The translations under genes and the position numbers were made by a program. From positions 1 through 64,000 of the forward strand of contig NZ_JAJISD010000014.1 of the NCBI RefSeq assembly GCF_020880995.1: a stretch of DNA of 64,000 nucleotides, in the 5' to 3' direction. Shown here piece after piece: positions 1 to 8,165 of the stretch. The stretch's first letter is position 1. Every line of letters starts with the position of its first letter. The DNA comes from Reyranella aquatilis (GTDB taxonomy: Bacteria > Pseudomonadota > Alphaproteobacteria > Reyranellales > Reyranellaceae). Below the pieces are notes generated by a model, which made no database searches, had not been told where the DNA came from, and saw only the letters and a list, made by a program, of their open reading frames with translations.

Positions 1-324
1 ACATGGATCTTGGCTCCCATCCTTGCGCATGCGGGCTCGCGGTTCGGCCCAGGCGACCGTTCGGGATCACAAAATCAACGGTGGAGGCACCGAGCTCAGG
101 AACGGGCTTGTAGGCCCCAGGAGCCTCCGGGCTCTCCACCGAGACCGCGCCCGCAACTCTACGCCGACGCGGCCGTCTCTTGATACAAGGAGGCGCGAAG
201 CGCCGTCTCGAAGGATGGGCACCCAACGGGGTGCGCGCGCCCACCCTTCGAGACGCACTCCTGCGGAGCGCTCCTCAGGGTGAGGTGGTCGTTATACTGG
301 TGACTCTTCTCGACCGGAAAGACC
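1..324. other. Gene-free stretch at window edge
   Basis: No open frame here has a convincing start, ribosome binding site or recognisable protein. Short frames on both strands are rich in Arg, Pro and Ser, as expected of shadow frames in GC-rich DNA. The only structure seen is the palindrome at 205-254, downstream of the J-domain gene on the minus strand. Confidence 0.6.
205..254. repeat. REP-like palindrome
   Basis: Arms 205-220 and 239-254 are inverted repeats of 16 bases with one mismatch (core GTCTCGAAGGATGGGC). They surround an 18-base GC-rich loop. This resembles the intergenic REP-type palindromes scattered through alphaproteobacterial genomes. It lies downstream of the minus-strand J-domain gene and could also help end that transcript, but there is no T-run, so a repeat is the better reading. 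Confidence 0.55.
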
Positions 325-1374
325 CTAGTACGCACGTCCCTCGCAGCGCGCGACGAAGGTCTGGAGGATCGCGCCGCGGGGATCGGCATAGTAGACGTGC
401 GTACCGTTCTCCTGGCCGCGCCGGATCCCGATTATGATCGTGTCGGTTGGCACGATCCCCGTCAGGACCACGAAGTGGCGGTCGGCAAACAGCATCGAGG
501 CGCGTACAGGCGCGGCGCCGTTGTAGATCACGGTCGGTTCGCCGCCCCGGTTGATGATCGCGAACTTCGCACCGTCGTCGGAGACGCAGACTGACTGCCC
601 ATCGGTGATTTCGACCGGCGCCGGCCTCGGGACGGCCGCGCGATCGGCCACTACACCCGGCATCGGTGCCGAGGGCGGTCGATCGGGAGATATACCGTAC
701 TGGCTGGGCTGCTGCATCGGCGGCACCGGCACCGGTCGGGGCTTGTCCGGCGGGGACTCGACCGCGCGCCGCGTCGCTTCGGAGGCGGCCATCACTTCGA
801 GGCCCGGCGTGCGGACGTAGCGCTGCGCGAGGTAGCCGGCGACGCCGACGAAAACCAGCAGCACTGCAGCAAGCATCACCGCCGCCCGCCGGCGCGCCAT
901 CGCGTCGGCGTGCAACAGCCGCGCCACCGGTGGCACGAGGGGGCTTGGCGGTTGGAACGGCCCAGGCGGAAACGAGCGGGCTCCTTGAGCCGGACGGGGA
1001 GCCGCTGCTTGGGGCGCCGAGCGGGCCTTGCCGAGCAGGATCGCCGCGAGGCGCTGGTGTGAGCGGGCCTTGACCGCCGCCTGAGCCGCGCGTGCGGTCG
1101 CCGCCGCCCGGGACACCTGTTCGCGGCGCGCGCGCTCGGCATCCAGCGCCGACTGGACCCTGGCGTCGTAGCGGGCGCGCTCGTCGGGATCGCTCAGCGC
1201 CTGATAGGCGGCGGTGATCTGGCGGAAATTGTAGGCGGCCAACTCGGGATTCCCGGCGGCGACGTCGGGATGATACTTCTTCGCGAGATCGACATAGGCG
1301 GCACGGATCGTCGCCGCGTCCGCCGTCCGCGGCACGCCCAGCACGAGATAATGGTCGACGTCGATCTTCATCAC
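325..1374 (-). CDS. J-domain protein with one membrane segment
   Basis: 349 aa. The N-terminal 70 residues form a DnaJ J-domain with the HPD tripeptide at residues 35-37, needed in this family to stimulate Hsp70 (DnaK) ATPase. A charged Ala/Arg-rich linker follows, then one hydrophobic segment at about 164-184, a Pro-rich stretch, and a C-terminal domain I do not recognise. It has no Gly/Phe or zinc-finger region, so it is a class C J-protein, probably anchored in the inner membrane with the J-domain in the cytoplasm. Start MMK; the second Met is also possible. It is transcribed divergently from the dioxygenase gene. The client is unknown. Confidence 0.85.
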   Translation of the reverse strand: MMKIDVDHYLVLGVPRTADAATIRAAYVDLAKKYHPDVAAGNPELAAYNFRQITAAYQALSDPDERARYDARVQSALDAERARREQVSRAAATARAAQAAVKARSHQRLAAILLGKARSAPQAAAPRPAQGARSFPPGPFQPPSPLVPPVARLLHADAMARRRAAVMLAAVLLVFVGVAGYLAQRYVRTPGLEVMAASEATRRAVESPPDKPRPVPVPPMQQPSQYGISPDRPPSAPMPGVVADRAAVPRPAPVEITDGQSVCVSDDGAKFAIINRGGEPTVIYNGAAPVRASMLFADRHFVVLTGIVPTDTIIIGIRRGQENGTHVYYADPRGAILQTFVARCEGRAY

Positions 1375-1533
1375 CGGGCCATCCTAGCGGATTCCGAGCC
1401 GGTGGCCCATGCGGTGCCCCAATCCTCCGGCCCGTCCGGAGTCCGCCACACGGACTCCTGCAAAATTCTCCTGCGGCAGCCGGCCGCGGGGCGTATCCTT
1501 CGGACAACGGACGGCAGTTCCGGGAGGAAACCA

Positions 1534-2373
1534 ATGGCCTACCAGTCGATCGAAGTGCGCAAGCTGACGCCCGGCATCGGGGCGGAGATTTCCGGTGTCG
1601 ATCTCGGCAAGCCGCTCGGCAACCAGCAGTTCCAGGAAGTGCACGACGCGCTGATGGAGAACCTGGTGATCTTCTTTCGCGACCAGAAGATGTCGGTCGA
1701 GCAGCACAAGGAGTTCGGCCGCCGCTTCGGGCCTCTGCACGTCCATCCCAACGCGCCGATCGAGTTGCCCGAACATCCCGAGATCCTGGTCATCAAGGCC
1801 GACGAGAAGTCGCGCCACGTCGCCGGCGAGGAATGGCATACCGACGTGTCGTGCGACGTCGAGCCGCCGATGGGCTCGATCCTCTATCTCACCGAGGTGC
1901 CGCCCGAGGGCGGCGGCGACACGCTGTTCGCCAACATGTACCGCGCCTACGACACGCTCTCCGAGCCGATCAAGCAGCTGCTGCAGGGGCTGACGGCGCT
2001 GCACGACAGTTCCAAGGCGCACTATTATCGCGTGAAGGCCACCGACCGCGACGACATCAAGTTCCCCAACGCCGAGCACCCGGTGGTGCGCACCCATCCG
2101 GTGACCGGCAAGCAGAGCCTCTACGTCAATCGCGGCTTCACGCTGCGCATCCCGCAACTGCGCAAGCACGAGAGCGATGCGCTGCTGGAGATGCTCTACC
2201 GCCACATCGAGACGCCGGAATTCCAGTGCCGCTTCAAGTGGCAGCCCAACTCGGTGGCCTTCTGGGACAATCGCTGCGTCCAGCACCATGCGATGTTCGA
2301 CTACTTCCCGCACCGGCGGTACGGCCACCGCGTCACGGTGTGCGGCGACAAGCCGTTCCTGCGGAAGAACTAG
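1534..2373 (+). CDS. TauD/TfdA-family 2-oxoglutarate-dependent dioxygenase
   Basis: 279 aa, about the length of E. coli TauD (283 aa). ATG at 1534 follows GGGAGGAAA at 1522-1530. The non-haem iron triad is visible: His102 and Asp104 (WHTD) and distal His251 (VQHH). Arg262 and Arg266 match the 2-oxoglutarate-binding arginines. The family couples decarboxylation of 2-oxoglutarate to hydroxylation of a sulfonate, herbicide or other carboxylate. No sulfonate transporter is adjacent, so taurine is not established as the substrate. An upstream in-frame extension to 1270 exists but lacks a good start. Cytoplasmic. Confidence 0.9.
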   Translation: MAYQSIEVRKLTPGIGAEISGVDLGKPLGNQQFQEVHDALMENLVIFFRDQKMSVEQHKEFGRRFGPLHVHPNAPIELPEHPEILVIKADEKSRHVAGEEWHTDVSCDVEPPMGSILYLTEVPPEGGGDTLFANMYRAYDTLSEPIKQLLQGLTALHDSSKAHYYRVKATDRDDIKFPNAEHPVVRTHPVTGKQSLYVNRGFTLRIPQLRKHESDALLEMLYRHIETPEFQCRFKWQPNSVAFWDNRCVQHHAMFDYFPHRRYGHRVTVCGDKPFLRKN

Positions 2374-2404
2374 CGTCCGCTTCCTTCCGCACTCCTCCAA
2401 TCCG

Positions 2405-2526
2405 TCGTCCCGACCGGAGCGCCGCAGGTGCAACGCGGAGAGACCCTCCCTCAACGAAGTGCAGGCCAATCGTGGAGAGTATGTCTCTCCACTCCAACCC
2501 GCGGCGCCCGGCTTCGGTCGGGACGA
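2405..2526. repeat. Composite REP-like palindrome
   Basis: A large imperfect palindrome. The outer 12-base arms 2405-2416 and 2515-2526 are perfect reverse complements. Further nested arms are 2419-2425 with 2501-2507 (GCGCCGC/GCGGCGC) and 2437-2444 with 2483-2490 (GGAGAGAC/GTCTCTCC). It lies between the dioxygenase gene and the asd leader. It may block read-through into the leader, but the nested layout is typical of REP/BIME-type chromosomal repeats. Confidence 0.6.
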
Positions 2527-2544
2527 TCGGGAGAAGCCCTCCTC

Positions 2545-2574
2545 TTTACAGCCCCGGCCCCTCTGCCCTATATC
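2545..2574 (+). promoter_or_regulatory. Candidate sigma-70 promoter of the asd leader
   Basis: TTTACA at 2545-2550 (5/6 to TTGACA), an 18-base spacer, and TATATC at 2569-2574 (4/6 to TATAAT). Initiation 7-9 bases downstream would fall at about 2581-2583, almost on the ATG of the leader peptide at 2585. The leader mRNA would then be nearly leaderless. This is inferred by eye, with no start-site data. Confidence 0.5.
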
Positions 2575-2584
2575 CTCTGCCACC

Positions 2585-2659
2585 ATGATGCGTTTCGCGA
2601 CCAAAACCACCACGACCAAAACGACCACCTTCGGTGGGCCGGCGAGGACGTGCGCGTAG
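2585..2659 (+). CDS. Threonine-rich leader peptide of asd
   Basis: 24 codons. Nine are Thr, eight of them in the block ATKTTTTKTTT. It ends in TAG at 2657-2659, about 100 bases before asd. Such a run is the signature of a leader peptide that senses charged tRNA-Thr in transcription attenuation, as in enterobacterial thr operons. No Shine-Dalgarno sequence precedes either of the two tandem ATGs. With the promoter proposed just upstream, translation would be leaderless, as described for trpL of Sinorhizobium. Too short for most gene callers. Confidence 0.7.
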   Translation: MMRFATKTTTTKTTTFGGPARTCA

Positions 2660-2713
2660 AGTCGAACGTGACATAGGACAACCTCAAGGCCCCGCCGGTT
2701 TCGGACGGGGCCT
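2625..2713 (+). promoter_or_regulatory. Putative threonine attenuator upstream of asd
   Basis: Three mutually exclusive pairings can be drawn. The 1:2 hairpin, CCACC (2625-2629) with GGTGG (2633-2637), lies inside the last Thr codons. An antiterminator pairs 2639-2647 with 2690-2698 (8 of 9 pairs). The terminator pairs 2687-2694 with 2706-2713. A ribosome stalled on Thr codons would hide the 1:2 stem and favour the antiterminator, so asd would be read through when threonine is scarce. This follows standard attenuation logic and is not shown by the sequence alone. Confidence 0.65.
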
Positions 2714-2719
2714 TTGTCT
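2687..2719 (+). terminator. Attenuator terminator hairpin before asd
   Basis: Perfect 8-bp stem AGGCCCCG/CGGGGCCT (2687-2694, 2706-2713) with an 11-base loop, followed by the T-rich tract TTTGTCTTT. It is about 40 bases upstream of asd and on the asd strand. That placement fits an attenuator better than a terminator for the upstream dioxygenase gene. Confidence 0.75.
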
Positions 2720-2760
2720 TTCCAGGCGTCCGTCTCCCGGCTTCAACGAAGGAGACAGAC

Positions 2761-3780
2761 ATGAGTTCGAGACCTCTCACGGTAGCCATCGTCGGGGCCA
2801 CCGGCGCCGTCGGCGTCGAGTTCCTGCGCTGCCTTGCCGAGCGGCGTTTCCCGGTGAAGGAGCTGCGCCTGCTTGCCTCCGCCCGCTCCGTGGGCCGTGA
2901 GCTTTCGTTCGACGGCAAGGCGCTGGTCGTCCAAGAACTCACCGAGAAGAGCTTCGAGGGCGTCGACATCGCCCTGTTCTCGGCGGGCGGCGGCATCTCG
3001 AAGCGTTACGCTCCGATCGCGGTCGCGGCGGGCGCCATCGTGGTCGACAATTCCTCGGCCTTCCGCATGGATCCCGATGTGCCGCTGGTGATCCCCGAGA
3101 TCAACGCGGGCGCCATCGCAGGCCACAAGGGCATCGTCGCCAACCCCAACTGCGCGGCCATCATCGCCATCACGCCGCTCTGGCCGATCCACCAGCACAA
3201 CCGCATCCGGCGCATGACCATCGCCACCTACCAGGCGGCCTCGGGCGCCGGCGCCGCCGCCATGGACGAGCTCGCGGACTCGACGCGCGCCTATCTCGAC
3301 GGCCGCGCCTTCCAGCCCAAGGTGCTGCCGCACCCCTATGCCTTCAACCTGTTCAGCCACAATACCGCGATCGATCCCGAGACCGGCTACAACGACGAGG
3401 AGACCAAGGTCATGCGGGAAACCCGCAAGATCTACGGCGATCCGGACCTGCGGCTGTCGGCGACCTGCGTGCGCGTGCCGGTCCTGCGCGCCCATGCCGC
3501 CGCCGTCACCTTCGAGTGCGAAAGGCCGATCGGCGAGGCGCGGGTGCGCGCTCTGCTGGCCAACGCGCCGGGCGTGCGCCTGGTCGACGACCGCGAGCGC
3601 AACGTCTTCCCCATGCCGCGCGACGCCAGCCATCAGGACGACATCCTGGTGGGCCGCATCCGCCAGGATCTCGGCGATCCCAGCGGTCATTCGATCTCGC
3701 TTTTCGTGGCCGGCGATCAGTTGCTGAAGGGCGCGGCGCTGAACGCCGTGCAGATCGCGGAGCATCTGCTGGCGGCATGA
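2761..3780 (+). CDS. asd: Aspartate-semialdehyde dehydrogenase
   Basis: 339 aa, the normal length. It reduces aspartyl-4-phosphate to aspartate semialdehyde with NADPH, the branch point to lysine/diaminopimelate, threonine and methionine. Visible are the nucleotide-binding GATGAVG (residues 12-18), catalytic Cys131 in NPNCAAI, YQAASGAG at 157-164, and the acid-base His245 in LRAHAAAV. ATG at 2761 follows AAGGAGACAGAC. It sits alone behind the putative threonine attenuator, with a convergent regulator gene downstream. Cytoplasmic. Confidence 0.96.
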   Translation: MSSRPLTVAIVGATGAVGVEFLRCLAERRFPVKELRLLASARSVGRELSFDGKALVVQELTEKSFEGVDIALFSAGGGISKRYAPIAVAAGAIVVDNSSAFRMDPDVPLVIPEINAGAIAGHKGIVANPNCAAIIAITPLWPIHQHNRIRRMTIATYQAASGAGAAAMDELADSTRAYLDGRAFQPKVLPHPYAFNLFSHNTAIDPETGYNDEETKVMRETRKIYGDPDLRLSATCVRVPVLRAHAAAVTFECERPIGEARVRALLANAPGVRLVDDRERNVFPMPRDASHQDDILVGRIRQDLGDPSGHSISLFVAGDQLLKGAALNAVQIAEHLLAA

Positions 3781-3852
3781 GCCTGGCGCCGCCGGTCGCC
3801 GAAGCCGCGGGTCGTCGCGAGCCGGATACCCCGGTCCGCGCCGACCGCCAGC

Positions 3853-4305
3853 TTACTTTCTTGCGCGCTCGGTGTGGGAGCCGGAGGACCCCATGGTCTT
3901 GACCAGTTCGTAGATGCGCTTGCGCACCGAAGGCTCTCGAATCTTGTAGTAGGCGCGCACGAGCTGCAGCGTCTCGCGCTTGACCAGCGGATCCTTCTCG
4001 ACGGCGAAGGGAGTGCCAGCCTCGCCAAAGCCGCTACCCTTCTTGACGCGGGCCGCCATGGGTCGACCCGCCAGGACGTTGCCCGGCATCTCGTCGAAGA
4101 AATAGGAAACCGGTACGTCCAACGCCTTGGCGAACTCGTAGAGGCGGCTGGAGCCCACCCGGTTCGAGCCGCGCTCGTACTTCTGCACTTGCTGAAAGGT
4201 GAGACCCACCGCGTCGCCAAGCTTGGTCTGGCTCATGCCAAGGAGGGTGCGGCGCTGGCGCATGCGAGTGCCGACGTGGGCATCGACTGGGTGCGATTTT
4301 GCCAT
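3853..4305 (-). CDS. XRE-family transcriptional regulator
   Basis: 150 aa. A Cro/C1-type helix-turn-helix spans about residues 10-65, with the LGMSQTKLGDAVGLTFQQVQ core recognising DNA and KYERGSNR following it. The C-terminal half, with its basic VRAYYKIREPSVRKRIYELV-like helix, is the arrangement seen in widespread alphaproteobacterial chromosomal XRE regulators (PhrR-like), not in phage repressors. It is divergent from the LysR gene across a 323-bp gap holding a palindrome at 4469-4495 that could be its operator. Target genes unknown. Confidence 0.85.
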   Translation of the reverse strand: MAKSHPVDAHVGTRMRQRRTLLGMSQTKLGDAVGLTFQQVQKYERGSNRVGSSRLYEFAKALDVPVSYFFDEMPGNVLAGRPMAARVKKGSGFGEAGTPFAVEKDPLVKRETLQLVRAYYKIREPSVRKRIYELVKTMGSSGSHTERARK

Positions 4306-4628
4306 TCGTGTTCTTCTTCCTTTTCGACGGTCCTACGCAATACGCGCCGGAAGCCCAGCCAGGCTCCAACCAACTGTCACCGCCTCGGTATCACCGACAG
4401 TGCCGGGCCGTTCAAGCCAAATGCGGAAGTCCGGCCCAAATCACGCGCAAGAGTCGCTTTCGCCACGGGTAAATTGCTTTCTGAACGCAATTTACACCCG
4501 CCTGTTCCCGTCACGAGGCCCACTTCTGCCATCGTTCAATCACTTGCACTGCAACCCGACGTTGCCAACTTGAGCGGGACACGTCCAATATCGCGGAACC
4601 CGCCTTCAATACCTTCTGGGTATCGACA
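4306..4628. other. Shared upstream region of the XRE and LysR genes
   Basis: 323 bases without a gene. It separates two divergent regulators and holds the perfect AT-rich inverted repeat described at 4469-4495. The rest has no motif I can name. It is less GC-rich than the flanking genes, as expected of promoter DNA. Confidence 0.6.
4469..4495. promoter_or_regulatory. Candidate operator palindrome
   Basis: Perfect 9-base arms GTAAATTGC (4469-4477) and GCAATTTAC (4487-4495) around a 9-base centre, in otherwise GC-rich DNA. It lies 134 bases upstream of the LysR start and 164 upstream of the XRE start. The dyad is wide enough for a dimeric helix-turn-helix protein. The XRE protein acting on its own promoter is the simplest guess. 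Confidence 0.5.
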
Positions 4629-5543
4629 ATGGACCTAAGACAGTTGAGATACTTCTGCGCGGTTGTGCGGGAAGGTCATTTCGGACGCGCCGCCGCATCG
4701 CTGGGCATCGCCCAGCCTCCGCTGACCCGCCAGATCCAGAACCTCGAGCGACGACTAGGGATAGAGCTCCTTCACCGGACCCAGAAGAAGTTCGAGGTGA
4801 CGCAGGCGGGCCTTCTCCTCTATGAGCGGGCGCGGCGTCTTCTCGACGGTGCCGACCAGGCCGTGGACGATGTGCGACGGCTGGGAAGCGGCGAAACGGG
4901 ACGCCTCACCGTGGGCTTCGCGCCCTCCAATGCTTTCACGCTTCTCCCCCCCGTCGTCACACGCTTTCGTTCAGCCTATCCCGACGTGGAACTGGAGTTG
5001 CGGCAGCTCACGACCTCGAACCTGGTGACCTCACTGGAATCGGGAAGCCTCGACGTCGCGCTGCTCCGGCCACCCCTCAGTTCGCGATCGCTGCAGATCG
5101 TGACGTTGATCCGCGAACCCTTCCTCGCGCTGGTGCCCTCAACCCACAGGCTGGCCGCCCGGCGAGCGATGCAGCTTCGCCAGTTCGCCGGCGAGCCTTT
5201 CGTGATGTACTCACGTGCCGGCTTGCCGCTCCTGCATGCGCGGGTGATGGACATGTGCCGGCGCGCGCATTTCTCCCCGCGGATCGTCCAATATGCCGAC
5301 CAGATCCACACGGTGGCGGGGTTCGTGGATGCGGGGCTTGGCGTTGCCATAGCGCCCTCGACGGTGACGCGGTTCAACATGCCCGGCCTGCGCATCCTTC
5401 AGATCGCCGAGACCCCCGTGCCGCTGGCAATGGCAATGGCCTGGCGCACCGGCACCGCCACTGGCCTCGTCCGCAACTTCACCCGCATCGCACGCGAGGC
5501 CGCCGCTGCCTGGCAGGCGGCTCAGCCGCGGGAGGCAGCCTGA
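4629..5543 (+). CDS. LysR-family transcriptional regulator
   Basis: 304 aa, the family length. The N-terminal winged helix-turn-helix (residues 1-60, MDLRQLRYFCAVV and AQPPLTRQIQNLE) is canonical. A periplasmic-binding-protein-like effector domain follows at about 90-290. The nearest structural gene is the convergent cupin gene downstream. LysR proteins usually control a divergent neighbour, which here is the XRE gene. The effector cannot be read from sequence. Confidence 0.93.
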   Translation: MDLRQLRYFCAVVREGHFGRAAASLGIAQPPLTRQIQNLERRLGIELLHRTQKKFEVTQAGLLLYERARRLLDGADQAVDDVRRLGSGETGRLTVGFAPSNAFTLLPPVVTRFRSAYPDVELELRQLTTSNLVTSLESGSLDVALLRPPLSSRSLQIVTLIREPFLALVPSTHRLAARRAMQLRQFAGEPFVMYSRAGLPLLHARVMDMCRRAHFSPRIVQYADQIHTVAGFVDAGLGVAIAPSTVTRFNMPGLRILQIAETPVPLAMAMAWRTGTATGLVRNFTRIAREAAAAWQAAQPREAA

Positions 5544-5668
5544 CCCGAGTTCGCGGCAAAGAGACTGCAGCCGCACTCGACTTCGGGTTTGGCTTCCGAC
5601 CGCCGCATATCGCGTGCGTCGGTCGCGAGCCGACAGCTGCCAGCGCGCGCGTCGCAATGGCCCCGCTC

Positions 5669-6199
5669 CTAGAGCGGATCGGCCCCGTTCAGCACAAAGA
5701 GAACGCGAGCGATCCGGTCGCTCCGATTGGCCCAGGCATGATTTGTGCCGCGCTGGATCAGCACGTCGCCCGCCTGCATGAGCGTTTCGCCGACGTCCAT
5801 CAGCGCCCAGATCTCGCCTTCGATGACGATCGCATAGTCGACGCTCAGGGTCCTGTGGAACCCGGGATGACGGGCGGCACTGTCATGCGCCTGGGAAGCG
5901 CCGTACTGGCTGAAAACCTCGGCTTGGTTGCCATAGTTGCGTTCCCGGTCGGGCGGAAACTCCACGACACGCACGACGTTGCCGTTTCCCGGCGGCTCGA
6001 GCCTGAAAGGTCGCGCCGTCGGATCAGGACGGCCGGCCTCATTCGAGGCGGGGATCGAGTCGAGGACCCAGAGGTTGGTCAGTCCGACATTGGGCGAGTG
6101 AGATGGCGAGAATGGATACGGTGCAGGCCCATCCTCGAGGAATACGGACCTACCCTTCTCGTCATGCCCCGTCACGATACGGCGTACTGGCTTGACCAT
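5669..6199 (-). CDS. Cupin-domain protein
   Basis: 176 aa from the ATG at 6199, which follows GAGGGAGAAAG. The longer frame to 6289 has no ribosome site. The C-terminal half carries a single cupin barrel: HPGFHRTLSVDYAIVIEGE (motif 1 region) and AGDVLIQRGTNHAWANR (motif 2), with His residues suited to metal binding. The N-terminal half has conserved-looking stretches but no named domain. Similar proteins are small-molecule binding or oxygenase-like and mostly uncharacterised. It is convergent with the LysR gene. Cytoplasmic. Confidence 0.85.
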   Translation of the reverse strand: MVKPVRRIVTGHDEKGRSVFLEDGPAPYPFSPSHSPNVGLTNLWVLDSIPASNEAGRPDPTARPFRLEPPGNGNVVRVVEFPPDRERNYGNQAEVFSQYGASQAHDSAARHPGFHRTLSVDYAIVIEGEIWALMDVGETLMQAGDVLIQRGTNHAWANRSDRIARVLFVLNGADPL

Positions 6200-7188
6200 C
6201 TTTCTCCCTCCTACACAAACACGTCGGGCACTAACCATGTCCTTGCCCGCCCGGCAAAGGGTCGATGCTCGGGCCGGCGAAGTAGCCACTCGCGATGATC
6301 GCTGGACAGGGTAGACCAGGGTTCGCCAGTCCCCACACCGGGAGCCAGGACCAGCCCGATTGTCTAGAGTGCCAGTCGGAATGATCCGCGGCCCACGCTC
6401 TCCCTTGCCGACGGCCTATTCGGCGGGTTGTCTGTATTGGGCAGGGGCCGACGTCGCGGGATTTGCGTACTCGTCACCGGACCTTCCGGTGATCTCCTGC
6501 ATTCGCTCCCATGTCGCTTGCCTGTCGGCCGTTCGGCTGAAGGACCTAAAGCGCTCTTGAACAGCGGACTGAACCTGTGCGGCCGTCGAGACCATTGCGG
6601 CATTGCCTTCCTTTACCGCTTCCCTGAACCTGACGAGGTCACGGAAATCGTCATTCGAGAGTGTCGGCCTCGCTTACCAAAGCGCCTCCTCCATCGCCGC
6701 ATCGGCCGACGCGCGCACCTCCGTCGTTCTTCTCCGTGTCGGGAAAGTCGATCATGGCCTGCGCCTCGATCAATCGCCGTCGCTCGCGGCCGGCCGCGAG
6801 AGCCCGTCCCTCAGACTTTCGAGAGTTTCGACGAATGCCGGCACGCTATTTATCTCGGCTTCCCCGGCTTCTCGAGAAAAGCGTCGTCGGACAGCCAGGT
6901 AGTGTCCTACAGCCCGCCCAGGAGGCTGTTCAACAACCGCTGAAGAACCAGTTCCCGTTCAGATTCCTGGAAGACCTTGACTTCTTGCTGCGGCACGCAG
7001 TCTTCCCGAGGAGCCGATGAGAGCCTAACCGATCGCATAGAACCGCGTAGCCGTTGAACCAGGATTGCCGAAAGCACCGAGCGGCCGGTCGTTCGGCAAG
7101 ACACCGGGCTTCGACGTCCTGGCTTCCACCGTCGGCCGATCCTAGGAAAGAATGATGGGCCATTGGGTGTTTCCCAGGATCCTCTCCT
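6200..7188. pseudogene. Degenerate region next to the phage cassette
   Basis: Almost 1 kb with no intact gene. On the minus strand several short frames have protein-like composition but lack starts and are broken by stops. One ends near 6418 and includes FRDLVRFREAVKEGNAAM. Another at about 6780-6960 includes FVETLESLRDGL. A third ends at 6907 with ERELVLQRLLNSLLGGL. GC content is lower than in the flanks. It sits exactly where a podovirus would carry gp15/gp16-type ejection genes, but I see no homology to them. Decay of unknown genes is the best reading. Confidence 0.4.
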
Positions 7189-7731
7189 CTACTTAAACCG
7201 GTTCCACTTTTCTGCCAGCGCGGAAGCACCCGCGAGCAAAGACGCACCTGCACCGAGGGTACTCCCGGCGGAAGCAGCGTTGCCGGTCCGCGCGTTGTGC
7301 AATGCGGCCTCGCCGCCGAAGCCGATCGCCCGCAGGCGATGCCCATAGGCTTCGCGAATCGCGTTGCTGCGCAAGGTCATAGCGTCCTGCTCACCGGCGG
7401 CCGCGGTATCGCCTAGGATGTCCGCAGGGCTGCCCTCCAGATCGGTGCCCTGTCCGGCGAGGCGGGCCAGTTGGCTCCCAAGCTGCTGCCGCAGCTGGGT
7501 GCGTCGGCTCATCTCGGCGACAAGGCCGCGCTGAAGCGCGTCGGCAGCCTGCCGCTGGGCGACTGCCTCGTTCTGCCGCGCCACCTGCGCTTGGTAGACC
7601 GCCTGTGCCTGCGCCTGGTTCGCCTGCTGTTGAGACGCCTCCTGCTGCTTCAACTGCCCTGCGAACCCGGCCGCGGTACTCACAGCCGACAGACCGAGTG
7701 AGATCATGGTTGCTGCGCTTAGACCCGACAT
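7189..7731 (-). CDS. Phage internal virion protein, gp14-like
   Basis: 180 aa. A hydrophobic Gly/Ala-rich N-terminus (residues 5-25) is followed by a Gln/Ala-rich coiled coil (27-110) and a Gly/Ala/Ser-rich C-terminus. This pattern and its place after the tail fibre match the gp14-like internal or ejection proteins of podoviruses, which line the DNA channel and enter the host envelope. ATG at 7731 follows GAGGA and overlaps the end of the cupin gene by 13 bases. It is the last intact gene of the cassette; gp15- and gp16-like genes that normally follow are absent. Confidence 0.65.
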   Translation of the reverse strand: MSGLSAATMISLGLSAVSTAAGFAGQLKQQEASQQQANQAQAQAVYQAQVARQNEAVAQRQAADALQRGLVAEMSRRTQLRQQLGSQLARLAGQGTDLEGSPADILGDTAAAGEQDAMTLRSNAIREAYGHRLRAIGFGGEAALHNARTGNAASAGSTLGAGASLLAGASALAEKWNRFK

Positions 7732-8165
7732 GCTTTGTCCTCTTTGCGCGTCATGAGTTTATCGAGTTCGTCGGTGAACTGACGCTCGGCCGATTCGAGA
7801 TCGCCGGCGTCGGTGGCGAAGATCATGGTAAGATGCGTGTCGGCAACGGCGAAGAGGGCCTGCTTTCGGCCTGCCGCTGCGGTGATCACGTTGTAGCCCT
7901 GCAGTTCGTGCGGCCCCTCGTCCACATGGACGACGGCATGCCCCTGTACGATCAGCAGCGTCGGAACCTTGATAAGCACACCGGTGATCATGACACCCGC
8001 GGGAACCATCACTGTGCGCGCATAGAGACCTGCGTGAAAGACGTGCCTCGTTTCGATCCGGTGTTGAGGCATTGCCAGTGCCAGCGCTTCCAGTCGACGC
8101 ACCCGTTCGATCGCCGCCGGGCCCATCGCCTCGATCCTCATGTCAGGGGCCAGCAGACTATTCAT
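7719..8165 (-). CDS. Phage cupin-like protein
   Basis: 148 aa from the ATG at 8165, preceded by AGGAGGG. Residues about 45-125 look like a small beta-barrel cupin, with a run of beta strands and VPAGVMITGVL near the start of the barrel. The usual metal-binding His set is incomplete. Similar small cupin-like proteins occur in the tail and ejection modules of podoviruses, function unknown. It overlaps the GNAT stop codon upstream by 8 bases and the gp14-like start downstream, so the three are probably translated together. Confidence 0.6.
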   Translation of the reverse strand: MNSLLAPDMRIEAMGPAAIERVRRLEALALAMPQHRIETRHVFHAGLYARTVMVPAGVMITGVLIKVPTLLIVQGHAVVHVDEGPHELQGYNVITAAAGRKQALFAVADTHLTMIFATDAGDLESAERQFTDELDKLMTRKEDKACRV

